A DNA stretch of 22,154 bases from Podila epigama (Eukaryota > Mortierellomycota > Mortierellomycetes > Mortierellales > Mortierellaceae), in contig JAAAVE010000340.1 in assembly GCA_015679605.1 (NCBI GenBank), forward strand, positions 1 to 22,154, in the 5' to 3' direction. The notes below the pieces were generated by a model. It had not been told where the DNA came from, ran no database searches, and saw only the letters and a program-made list of their open reading frames with translations. This document shows, piece by piece, positions 1 through 9,650 of the stretch. The translations under genes and the position numbers were made by a program. The stretch's first letter is position 1; every line of letters begins with the position of its first letter.

Positions 1-820
1 AGTTGCTTCTTGCGTTCAGCCTCGGCGTTGCGCTCAGCAATCTTCTGGGCCAACGTAACCTTGGGAGGCTTGACAACAGGTGCCTTTTTCACCTCAGGCT
101 CAGACTCGGACTCACTGCTGGCATCCCAATCCTCCTAAAAAGTAAAGTGTATGTTACAAAAATGACAAAATGATTTAGAGAGAATATAAACACGCGTGCC
201 TCAAGACGGTATCCTCGTCCCCAAGTGCTCGGGTTGTTATCGCCTCTTCCTCACTGAGTCAGTGAAAGAAAATAGTCCATGGTAGATGAGTGTCCTCTTA
301 ACAGCGCCATATATTTCCCATCTCGCATGTCATCCGTACTACGAGAACCAACCACCAACACATCAACAATTTTTGGTTCCACTGAGATACTTTTGAGAGA
401 GAGAGGGCAAGAAGGAGAAAAGAAGAGAAAACGTCGAACCTCCATCCTGCAACGCAGATAGAACAGAGAACTCAAGGAAAGAGAACACAGAACAAAAACG
501 CTACCTTGATATCATCATCCTCGGCATCCTCGTCATCCCACTGCTTCTTGGCAGGGATCACAGGGGCCTCAATAACGTCGTCGTTCTCTATTATGTTTAG
601 GACAACAGGTGAAAGAAGGTTCCGTAGTGTGAGAGACATGCAACGGCAACGCATCTTGGGCCAAGCACAAGGTGTCCAAGATATGTCTGATCGAAAAAAA
701 CTCTCAAAAGACATTCTTTTCGTTTAATCCTTGTAACCGTCTATTCGCCCATGATCAATCTTTCGCCTCATAATGCAACTGATGGAACATATATAATATA
801 TACACACCCCAGTCAGACAT
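1..820 (-). CDS. HCR1: Eukaryotic translation initiation factor 3 subunit J (eIF3j/Hcr1), 5' part only
   Basis: Only the N-terminal coding part is present; the gene runs off the left edge. Proposed exons (minus strand): 808-820, 505-587 and 1-134. The joined protein starts MSDWENDDVIEAP, continues with KKQWDDEDAEDDDIK and EDWDASSESESEPE, then a basic helical stretch ending AERNAEAERKKQ. This acidic, Trp-containing N-terminus followed by a K/E-rich helix is the eIF3j pattern; in the family the acidic Trp motif contacts the RRM of eIF3b. eIF3j is a loosely bound eIF3 subunit acting in 40S recruitment, start-site accuracy and ribosome recycling in the cytosol. The first coding exon is only 13 nt and ends inside a Glu codon; both junctions are phase-consistent. 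The introns (220 and 370 nt) are longer than others in the window. The gene is divergent from the Myb-repeat gene. Identity is fairly secure; the 13-nt first exon rests on phase and family resemblance. Confidence 0.82.
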
Positions 821-1233
821 GGCTAATGTAAGTGTGATTAGATGGTGGTTGAAGAAAAAAGTTTAGAAATGCCATTTTTTTATTTATGTTTTGGAAGCAT
901 CCATCGTCTCAACTTAAGGGTATATGCGCCACCAACTGAGTGACTGCGCGTGCTCCCCTCTTTTTTCTTTTTTTTTTTTTCTCGTCCTGTCCGACCATTC
1001 CAACTTTCGGCAATCCATCCTTTACATTTCCTTTCGCATCATTCATTGGACGAAAAGCGGATTGGTATGCTTGCGAAAAAGAAGATACATGTATCCGCCA
1101 CATTCTATTTATGCAACTGGATTTTCTCCCTGAAAAATACGCGATCAAATCAATACTAAATGTCATGATTTCATCTCCTTTTCAATGCCTTTTTATTTTT
1201 TCCTTTGGCTAATAGCGATATTTTCAAGTAATA
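821..1233. promoter_or_regulatory. Shared upstream region of eIF3j (-) and the Myb-repeat gene (+)
   Basis: This 413-bp stretch lies between divergent start codons and holds no convincing gene. It contains a T-rich tract around 958-981 (pyrimidines on the plus strand) and AT-rich patches. The context before the plus-strand start (ataATGG) has A at -3 and G at +4, a good initiation context. No clear TATA box or binding site can be assigned by eye. Confidence 0.5.
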
Positions 1234-4200
1234 ATGGCTTGGGTTGCATCAGTCACGGGATCGGGGACGCGTACTGTAGCGAGTTTGCGAGCCCCGTCCC
1301 AACTTTCCTACGCCAGTTCAAAGTCAACAAGATTCTATTGTCGAGGGCGACTTTCATCTTTTGCACCGCACTCTATCTCTTGCGTGAACTCTCTCAACAC
1401 ACCTCAAGCATGGGCCGGATCTGTCGCTCACACGCAACAAAAATTGTTCCTCAAAGGTTGTGCTGGATTTCATTCTACGCCAATGCCTCGGCTTGCTACA
1501 CTTGGTATTTTTAAACCTTCATCTGCGGTCTCAGCGAAAGCTACCACCAACCCCACCAAAATGGCCAATGACACCGTCAAAGTAAAAGTGAAGCAATCAG
1601 AGCTCAAACCACTCATACCGCTCAAGCCCGGTCCGATCACCCGGCCTACACGCGTAAAATCCATCTCTTGGACCGCGGAAATTGATGCCAAGATCAAGGA
1701 CATGCGCCTGGAAGGCAACAGTTGGAAAGAGATTGGAGAGGCTGTCGGTCTCGAGCCAAATCTTTGCCACCAACGGTACATGAAGGCTTTGGACCCGACT
1801 CAGACCGAAGGCTGGACACCCCAAAAGATTGCAGAACTGAACGCCATGGTGGCCGCAAAGATGAAATGGCGTGACATTTCACAAAAGTTACTGCTCGTCC
1901 CCTCTGTGTGCCGTGCAAAGTGGCAGGAATTGAACCCTAATGTTGTCCAAGCTGAAAAACGCAAGAAGCAAGAGTTGCGCAGGGTAAAAAGTTTGGAAAC
2001 CGCACCCGAAACAACAACGAGCATCCTTGGACGGCATCATTGGACAGAAAAGATGGAGATTCTGCTTTACCACCTCAAGGAGCAAGGCTTGACATGGCGA
2101 CAAATTGGCAATATCTTTGGAATGGCCGCCATGACGGTTTATTTTCGATACCAAAACAGAATCAAGCCCAGGCTGGAAGCAGGATGGGTGCCTCCGGAAA
2201 TCAACTCTCACGATACCCCGTACTATCTGACCAAAGACCGCGTCCGACCTACAACACTGACATCATCATCAGATAAAGACCAGGAGGACCAGGCAATCTT
2301 TTTGGCGAATACCAGCAGCGACTTTTCACATAGTGTGGAACATATCCCAGGCAAATATCGAACATGGTCAGCAGAGGAAGACGCTTTTATTGTCAAGCAT
2401 AGGAATGAAGGATACAGTTTCAAGGCGATCGGAGATGCTCTGGACATCGATCCTCGACGGTGCTTTCTCCATTACTACCTTGACCTTGATACGACGGTGA
2501 TAAACGCATGGACTCCGATCCATACAGAACGCCTGCAGTTCTATATTGATCAAGGACTCACATGGCCAGCCATCGCCGCAGCCCTCGGATTTCACAGATT
2601 GCTCTGCAAAAACAAGTGGGCTGAACTACAGGCGAAGAGAAACAGAAGCAGTGACAACCCCAACAGGAAAAGCAAAAGCAATAGCAACAATAGCGACAAC
2701 TCCAGTAATACCAAGAAACGCGATATGACATTGACGTCCACGTCTTCTTCCGCGACGGACCAGTACAACACATTCGCAGATGACCCAGATGAAGACTCTG
2801 CCTTTGGCAGTATCAAGGAAAAGGGCAAGGGCGAGGACGAGGATGTGGTCAACGATTTAATCCACAATATGGATAACGTATATGGAGAGGACAGCGGGGC
2901 CGATAGTGCAAAGAGTGACGACATGGATGACAATGATCTATTGGATACTGCTGATACCGATGTCGCGGAGGATACGGAGGGCGTTGTTGGTGATGGTAGT
3001 TTGGCAGTCGGTCGCAGCTCCAAGAAACATAAGCGGATCGAACCGGCGCCGAAGCACAGTGTTTGGGATCTGGAGTTATACATTCGGCACTTTCAGCGAA
3101 AATGGTCTATCGAGCAGGAGAATATGCTCATCCGGCATGTCATCCAGCATGGTGTGTGTGCCTGGGAAGAGATTTCGAAAGAACTCGGTGGTTCCCATTC
3201 TGCAGACGAGTGTCGTGCCTACTGGAAGTTTTTGGATATGCCGGTCATCCGGTCGACAGCAACCGAGATGAATCAGGGGCCACAATGGGAGCCTCAATTC
3301 TGGAGATTGTGGTTAGAGCGTGGGTCTCATTTTGAGGAGATTGCAAAGAAGCTACCAGGAAGGTTTGGGTGCGTTGACAGCATGACCTTGTCGGCTGCCG
3401 ACTGTGAGGAGCTATTCAAGGAGCGTACTAAGGGCCTGTTAAAGGAGGTAGGCTCGGAGAGTGTTGATTCGGAAGAGTTCCAAAAGGCGTGTGTCGAACT
3501 GGCATTGGCACGATGCAAGCCGCCAGCCTTCCATTGGACCAAAGAAAGGTCGGTCAAGCTTCAGAAGCTCGTCCGGCAGAGACTTCGGACGCGAGGCATT
3601 CAAGTGAACTGGGTCAATTGGAAATGGGTCGCTCGACATGTGGGAGCGGGTGCCTCGTCACAGCGTTGTAATGTCCACTGGAAGTGGCTCCGCAAGCGCG
3701 AATCAGAGACTGGGGACGCGTGGACAGATGCGGATACATTGCAACTGGAGCAAGGTATTCGAGAGATTGGACCTATTTTCAATCACGACATTCCTGTGGC
3801 GGATGGAAACAACACCCACCGGTCTCCATCTACCACTTCTGAGGGCTCTGGTTTGTCATTGTCAGGATTACGAGCTATCCACCGGTTTTACCTTCCAAAC
3901 CACACGCTTGATACACTTCAGCGGCGCTACTTTTTACTCTCGGACAAAGCTTCACAGGTGACAGTGGACGAGTACATGACGATCCTGGGAGCAGTGGAAA
4001 AGTATGGAGATGACCGTTGGGATGAAGTGGTAGAAGCCTTCAAAGAGAAGCATGAGAGCGCTCAAGATAGCAACAGCAATAACACCAGCGTGGAATTACC
4101 GCCGACGTCGCTGTCTGCACTCAGCGGTTGGACTATGGCTCCTTGCCGACGTGTTTGGCAAGCGTCGTACAAGTATACACTTCAGCATGTGAAGTGGACA

Positions 4201-4344
4201 CCACAAGAAGACGAAGACTTGAGAAGTTCAGTCCGACACTTTGGGGAAAATGACTGGATCTGTATTTCCCGGTTCTTCCCAGGAAAAACTGCTTGGCAGT
4301 GTCGACTTCGTTGGTGTTCGCTAGATCTTGAAAAGAGGTCGTAG
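1234..4344 (+). CDS. Multi-repeat Myb/SANT-domain protein with a presequence-like N-terminus
   Basis: A single exon of 1036 residues. Residues 1-105 are rich in Ser, Thr, Ala and Arg and nearly lack acidic residues; motifs such as RFYCRG (33-38) and GFHSTP (78-83) resemble fungal mitochondrial presequences. Helix-turn-helix Myb/SANT units, recognised by spaced aromatic residues, begin at about 146, 194, 270, 378, 426, 624, 685, 768, 830, 912 and 988; the first five and the last (WTPQEDEDL...WQCRLRWCSL) are clearest, the middle ones degenerate. A Ser/Asn-rich then strongly acidic linker (about 470-590) separates a five-repeat N-terminal block from the C-terminal block. The repeats imply DNA binding, or protein/histone binding for SANT-type units. 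SNAPC4 and Myb-family regulators are the nearest architecture I know, but I cannot assign orthology. Met84 or Met110 would give forms with little or no leader. It is the only complete gene here without introns. Target and compartment are unknown. Confidence 0.85.
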   Translation: MAWVASVTGSGTRTVASLRAPSQLSYASSKSTRFYCRGRLSSFAPHSISCVNSLNTPQAWAGSVAHTQQKLFLKGCAGFHSTPMPRLATLGIFKPSSAVSAKATTNPTKMANDTVKVKVKQSELKPLIPLKPGPITRPTRVKSISWTAEIDAKIKDMRLEGNSWKEIGEAVGLEPNLCHQRYMKALDPTQTEGWTPQKIAELNAMVAAKMKWRDISQKLLLVPSVCRAKWQELNPNVVQAEKRKKQELRRVKSLETAPETTTSILGRHHWTEKMEILLYHLKEQGLTWRQIGNIFGMAAMTVYFRYQNRIKPRLEAGWVPPEINSHDTPYYLTKDRVRPTTLTSSSDKDQEDQAIFLANTSSDFSHSVEHIPGKYRTWSAEEDAFIVKHRNEGYSFKAIGDALDIDPRRCFLHYYLDLDTTVINAWTPIHTERLQFYIDQGLTWPAIAAALGFHRLLCKNKWAELQAKRNRSSDNPNRKSKSNSNNSDNSSNTKKRDMTLTSTSSSATDQYNTFADDPDEDSAFGSIKEKGKGEDEDVVNDLIHNMDNVYGEDSGADSAKSDDMDDNDLLDTADTDVAEDTEGVVGDGSLAVGRSSKKHKRIEPAPKHSVWDLELYIRHFQRKWSIEQENMLIRHVIQHGVCAWEEISKELGGSHSADECRAYWKFLDMPVIRSTATEMNQGPQWEPQFWRLWLERGSHFEEIAKKLPGRFGCVDSMTLSAADCEELFKERTKGLLKEVGSESVDSEEFQKACVELALARCKPPAFHWTKERSVKLQKLVRQRLRTRGIQVNWVNWKWVARHVGAGASSQRCNVHWKWLRKRESETGDAWTDADTLQLEQGIREIGPIFNHDIPVADGNNTHRSPSTTSEGSGLSLSGLRAIHRFYLPNHTLDTLQRRYFLLSDKASQVTVDEYMTILGAVEKYGDDRWDEVVEAFKEKHESAQDSNSNNTSVELPPTSLSALSGWTMAPCRRVWQASYKYTLQHVKWTPQEDEDLRSSVRHFGENDWICISRFFPGKTAWQCRLRWCSLDLEKRS

Positions 4345-4538
4345 ATCGTTGCGTTGTAGCAATAGTACATTTTTTTTCTCTTAGTTGTCTGTGTTATCTT
4401 ATCATCAACATGCATCTTCATTATCATTCTTAGAATTATCGTTATCGTCAATATTTTCATGATTATTGCAATTCTTCGTTACATTATTATTGTACATAAG
4501 GGATGTGAAAATATATAAATATATAAAATGGAAAATAT
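4345..4538. terminator. Convergent 3' intergenic region
   Basis: This AT-rich 194-bp gap separates the stop codons of the plus-strand Myb gene and the minus-strand membrane-protein gene. It contains T-rich tracts, ATT repeats and an alternating AT stretch near 4510-4527 (atatataaatatataaaat) of the kind used in fungal 3'-end formation. No exact AATAAA stands out. It probably carries overlapping 3' UTRs of both genes. Confidence 0.4.
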
Positions 4539-6191
4539 TCATCGCATCGATCGTGCAAAGCGAAAGTTGATCTCGAGATGAGTATAGAAGTTAAAGATCA
4601 AGAGAATGATCAGCAAGAGCTCCAGTCCCACCATGGCGCCTTGTCGGCGACAAAGGCGGGCTGTAAGCTGCTGATTCACCATATCCGGATTCAACAAGCT
4701 GTCGATATAACGCTGTCCAGCATCCGTACAGCCATATGTCCAGATATAGATATAGATCGTGATACTAAGTACTTGGGACCACACTATGGATGCGACAATC
4801 TCGGAAAAGATGACAATGAGCGGCTTGGATCTGGACGTGTCTAATCCTTCAGGTGGTCGTCTCGACTCGAGAAAGATCGTAAAACATGAATAAAGGATCG
4901 TTAAAATCGAGAGAATCACAGTGACGATGAGGGCCGCATTGTCATTTGAGGGATGTCCCTTTTGGTCGGTTGGGTTTTTAACTAGGATCACAATGGCGTC
5001 TAGTGCAATCGCAAACAGGGATACAGCCGCCATAATGGTAAGACTCTTCAACAGGTTCGAGAATAAAGGTGAGTTGAGAAACATTTTCAAAGCCTCCCAA
5101 TTAAAAGCTGTATTCTTGGCAAAGAATCCTTGCTTTTCGAGTGGTGGGTCTGTGATCTCTTTTTCGTCCCAGTTGGTCTCTTCTGGAGGGTCTGTAGAAA
5201 TACATTGCCCGGTGGGGTAACCGCGCCTGACTTCCAATGACTCTTTTTGGTTGCGTCGTTTGGATAGCGAGAGACCAAGGCGTCCCCCAGCGGCCATTCG
5301 TCCATTCTGTTGTGGTACATGGATTGGGCATGAGCAAGTGCAAAGGCCACTGTTGTTGATGCTGGCCGCACTACTGCTGTTATTGCTGGTATTATTGTTA
5401 TTGTTAATATTCCTGTTGTTGTCGTCTTTGTTTCTGCTGTAATAGTTGTGATCGCTGTTGTTATCATTACTAATGGGAAGAACTGATGGTGTGGATTTGG
5501 GATGAAATATCTCATCCAGCTTTTGAGGAAATCGTTTCAAGCTCGAGAACGGGTGAGAACTTGCTGCTTGACTTGGGACGGTGAGAGGAGAATTGGGAAA
5601 GGCTGGTGACATTGGTGAATAAATAGATGATGACCCGCCTTGACTGCAGCTATCAAAGGACCCTTGTTGAAATCTGCGACGCTGGGAAGCTGAGAGGGAC
5701 GGAGAGAGGGTCATGGTAGCGAAAATAGACCAATCTGGATGTGCAGACTTGGTTCCCGTTATCGTTGTCGTCTTGTCCTTGACGGAGGAGTAACCCTGAG
5801 GATAAGATCCTCCACCTTCTGTTTTTATGCAGACACCTGTAGTCGAGCTAGGAGAGTGAACCGTGCCGTTGGCGGCCGCCGAGGTACCGCGTTTCCCTGT
5901 TGACGTGGCCAGTGTTGAGCTGTAATGATCATGCTGGTCCTCGGGCGTGCCATCGAATTTCCCAATGAGATGTTCGTCCTCATTGTCCGCCCAGCTATAA
6001 GAGAGAATGAATGAATGAATATGAGTAAATGAGAGAAGTGATTGTCATAATGTTGATTAGTGTTGGTGAGGACGATGTATGGGTCATTTCTGTTACGAAA
6101 ATCTCTATTCGTTGAGGTGTCATTGACATTACAGCGGTACGGTGCTGACAGTAGCCTTTTTTAGAGTGGCCCGTTCAAAGTCCTTGGACAT
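4539..6191 (-). CDS. Four-span integral membrane protein, function unknown
   Basis: Proposed exons on the minus strand: 6133-6191 and 4539-5994, joined in phase across a 138-nt intron (donor GTAATG, acceptor TATAG) to give 504 residues starting MSKDFERATLKK. The first 330 residues are hydrophilic and low-complexity: Ser/Pro/Gln-rich around 114-175, a strongly Asn-rich run near 195-235, and a short Cys cluster (CTCSCP). Four hydrophobic spans follow at about 336-359, 372-395, 412-438 and 471-491, with a charged loop (ESRRPPEG) after the second, a longer loop containing two Cys between the third and fourth, and a short basic tail ending FARSMR. A long disordered cytosolic N-terminus with a C-terminal tetraspan is seen in several fungal-specific membrane families, but I recognise no catalytic or transport motif. 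Met114 at the head of the long open frame is an alternative start, but the in-frame sequence upstream of it looks coding. Confidence 0.72.
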
Positions 6192-6605
6192 GTGGAGAAA
6201 AGCCTAAAAATGTTGCTTGAAAGCTTTGTGTTGTGCGACGTGTGTTGAAGACAAGGAAACCAACGGAAAAGGGGGAAAAGAAGGTGATGAAGTAGGGATT
6301 ACTTTTTTTCTTCTTCTTCTTCTGTTTGCTTTACTGGGAATATGAACGGGAAAAAAAAATTGAGATAATGGGATGGGAAGGGAGTGTGGTATGGATGATG
6401 TTTGCGCTTGAAGATTTGAAGGTCAGTGAAGAGGAAAAGAGAGAAAGAGAAAAAATGTTTTCATGATGAAGTCATTGATGCAGGGAAAAGGGGTGAATCT
6501 TGAGAGTGGTGACCAAGAAATGAGCCAGGGACGGTGAGCTTAAATTGCACCTGCCTCGTGCAGCAAAAAGTCTAAAAGAATAGCTTTGGAAAGAGTCTAA
6601 TCCAT
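6192..6605. promoter_or_regulatory. Intergenic region, presumed promoter of the four-span protein gene
   Basis: This 414-bp region lies between two tandem minus-strand genes. It includes a TTC microsatellite (about 6308-6322) and long purine-rich runs on the plus strand (pyrimidine-rich in the transcript sense), a common fungal promoter/5' leader feature. I find no convincing reading frame or RNA gene. The part nearest 6605 should carry the APEH 3' UTR. Confidence 0.45.
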
Positions 6606-9600
6606 CTAAATGTAAGCACCTCGGCCACCTTCGCCTTGGCGTCCAGTCTCGCCACCAACACCATCCCCTTCTTCTTCAGTAACATGATCAACACGTGTAA
6701 ATTCTACAAGGAATCCGCCAAGACTATACACCGAGTTGCTCTCTGCCTCCAAAGAGTCAAGCGCATGGCCAGTACCCTCAAACATTTGGATGCGGTTGAC
6801 GCCTGCACTTGTGCCCTGCTTGCCTGTCTTCTTGATCTGGTTTTGGCGTGCCTGCCACCAGGTAATGCCTTGCTGCGGTGGCACTCGGCGGTCCCCTGCT
6901 CCCAGCAACATCAACGTCGGCACTGTCACCTCCTCCACATACTCCATAGGCGAGGAAACACGAAGCTTCTTAAACACTTCCGCATCCCCAAGAGTCGCCG
7001 TTGGAGGCTGTGCCATGTCAAATGGCAAACCATTCACAGCGTAACCCCACTCGCCAATGTCCGACACTGCCGTCAACGCAGGAATGTCCGTCACCGGGTT
7101 GCGCATCACACAAGCCTTGAACGAAGGGTCCCTCAAGAGGTGGCCAACAATAAATCCACCGTGGCTGCCTCCAGTCATACAGACGCGGTCAGCATCCACA
7201 CGACCCTCCGCCACAATGAAGTCACGCACTGCCTTGCACTCGTTCACATCTAACTCACCAACACGGCCTACTAATGCCTCCACGGCGTCCTGTCCAAAGC
7301 CAAGACTTCCAGTGAAATTGACTAGAAATGAACATATGAATTAGTTTCAGTCTCTTCTCTTCTTTTTAAAAAGGGATACATACCAAGCAACTAATACGTT
7401 AAAGAAAAGGAAACACACATGGAACAATAAAACTTACTGAGTGCCACAGACAATCCAAGATTGACGAGAACAAGGTTGAGGACAGAAAATTCTGCAGCAA
7501 ATCCAGAATGAGGTCCACCGTGAGGGAAGAGGACCAAAGGAGGCTTGGTGCCACTGACAGCAGAGGAACGTTGCTTCTCCTTGTTGGGTTCCAAAAAGAG
7601 CGTCTCAAGATTGTCCAGTTGATCAGGAATGTTATCAATGAGAGACCAGGCATGATGATGACACAACGCCTTTGACTTTTCAGGCACATGGCCATCCAGA
7701 AGCGTGAACTGAACTTTCAGAGAATCGTCCTGACTTCCCTGTTGAATGTGTCCAAGCCAAAGCGACCAAGGTTCAGTTGGAGTCGAGTAAGTAGAAAGGA
7801 TGTAACGTGAATTGGCAAAGAGGGCAGTAGTTGTGCCTGGGTACTTTGAAGCAGGAGTCAGCTCTTCGACCTTTCCAGAGACTGTGTCAATGGAGAGGAG
7901 CGTTCTTCTTGACCTCCAGGCAGATGAGGTGACAATCTTTGTCTCAGTCACCCAAAGGTCCTTGGGCAACTGATCAATATAGAGACCTGGGAATCCATGC
8001 TGCGACTCGGGTTTGTTCACAATGTCAACCACTGTTGACGCTTTTCCTGATGCCGTGTCAATCTGTTTGAGTGAAATTCAAAAGTCGCAACAGAAAAGAT
8101 GATTGGTAAGCATGTGTAGTCATAGGCATGGTCTTTGATATATTATGATTTAGAGTCAAGAGGAGTACCTTGAGCAGCTTGGCACAGCTCGCGTGAGGCC
8201 CGTTGACGTTGTTCGAAAGGAACACCTACATGTATGAAAAAACACACAAACCACAATGAGTAGAAGAAAGACAAGAGTCACTTTTCTTACTTTGTACTCT
8301 GAAAAGCATGCTTACCAGCGTTGAACCGTCTGGGCTCAGCCTAGGTGACCTAGCGCTCTTGAGATCACTTGTCAAATGCTTGAACTCTTTGCCATCAAGG
8401 TTTACAGAGTACAATCCGGTACTATTGAAGCAGAAAAGTCACAGTGTGTTTAGAACAAGGTCCATTGTGTTGCAATCCTTTGACTTGGCTCATGATTTTT
8501 AACTCTTTTGCGACTCACAGTCTATTCTGACAATAGACAATGCCAAAAAACTGGGGGTCCCGGTGGTATCCCGTGAAGATGAGGGACTTTGAATCGTGAG
8601 AGAAGGTGGCCTAGATGAGAATACATGACAATTTTGCCAAATTGATTGGTTAGTACCAACACCGATCAAGATAGAGCCGCGTCCTTTGTTATATGGACCG
8701 TACAACACTCAGAGTCTCAGAGTATGCTCTTGTCAATTACCTGGCCCGGACTCAGGTTGCCCTCAAAACGATCTAAAACCTTAACCTCAAAGTCATCCAT
8801 GTTCACAACGACTAAAGAAGGATCTCTCTTTCCGGTAAAGGTCTCGCCCCAGTCAGGGGTATAGACATATTTCTACAAAAGACAAAAAAAATATGACTGT
8901 TGGTACATGTAGTAGACACTTTCTTGACCTTTAAAATATCATTGGCACAAACCAGCACCATAAAGAATACCTCGTATGCATCTTCAGATTTTTTTCGCTC
9001 GGCAACGTAGACAAGGTTCTTCTCGTTCCTGGACCATTCGAGCGTGCCGAATGTCGAGTCAGCATAAAAATCATCATGCACGGCTGTTGTCTCCAAGAGC
9101 TGGACGATTGAGCCTTGTGACCAGATCTAGAAGCAGTTTTAAACGTTGGAGCACCGGGTTAGTCTGGAAGAACGCGGTATACCTTTTACTTGTTTACATA
9201 GTACATAGCATCGACATGTATTTTACCTCAACAAAGTGCTTCTTCTTTTCACCCGCAACTGTACGCAGGACAGCAACAAATTTTCCGGAAGGAGAGACTT
9301 GTTGCGCGACAGCATCGCCAGTGTCAATGGAAGGTGTGCTAAGGATAAAAAGATCCGAGGTGGTGGTGGTGCCGACCGATGCAAAGATTGTCCGAGTAAA
9401 CTTGCGACGAACATTGCGCTCGAGGTCTCTTTGCGAGAGCGAGACTTGGATATCTATTTAAAAAAAGTCAACCCGTCAACACTGTTACACGTCTGATCTG
9501 TTTGAAAATGAACAGTGCAAGAACACTCTTGAGCCAGATAACATTGCTCTTCATACTCAAGGTGCTCTCAGTGGAGTTTGGCAAGATAGTGGCACCCGAA

Positions 9601-9650
9601 TATGTGGGAATGGCCGCTAGAGCCCTGAATATCTCTTGAGGTGTCGACAT
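6606..9650 (-). CDS. APEH: Acylaminoacyl-peptidase (acylamino-acid-releasing enzyme), S9 family
   Basis: Nine exons on the minus strand: 9557-9650, 9227-9453, 8971-9126, 8741-8872, 8519-8610, 8316-8421, 8169-8225, 7438-8062 and 6606-7321. They sum to 734 residues, matching the roughly 730 of animal APEH. The N-terminal two thirds is the beta-propeller, with recognisable pieces such as SQRDLERN, VYTPDWGETF, NLSPGQ and SPRLSPDG. The C-terminal alpha/beta-hydrolase carries PHGGPHSGF, NFTGSLGFGQD, the nucleophile motif GGSHGGF (Ser about 549), the acid in LLGAGDRRVP (Asp about 640) and the base in GTGHALDSLEAES (His about 682). APEH removes N-acylated residues from short peptides in the cytosol, clearing N-acetylated degradation products. 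A Gly/Glu-rich tail of about 28 residues follows the usual C-terminus. The end of the first exon (9557) is the least certain junction, as other in-phase donors lie nearby. Its start is 258 bp from the divergent UFL1 start. Confidence 0.93.

Noticed and set aside
180-258. A possible extra acidic exon within eIF3j intron 2 (minus strand, reading EEAITTRALGDEDT)
   Set aside because: It lacks a good donor, and direct joining of DDDIK to EDWDASS already matches the family pattern.
905-960. tRNA D-arm-like string on the minus strand (CAGTTGGTGGCGC)
   Set aside because: No matching acceptor stem, anticodon arm or B box (GGTTCGA-like) follows, so it cannot fold as a tRNA.
2592-3083. A 163-codon minus-strand frame inside the Myb-repeat gene
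   Set aside because: It is Leu/Ser-rich because it reads the complement of the acidic and Asn/Ser linker of the real gene.
6636-7253. A 205-codon plus-strand frame across the last APEH exon
   Set aside because: It is the shadow of the conserved hydrolase domain on the minus strand; its composition (His, Cys, Arg-rich) is not protein-like.
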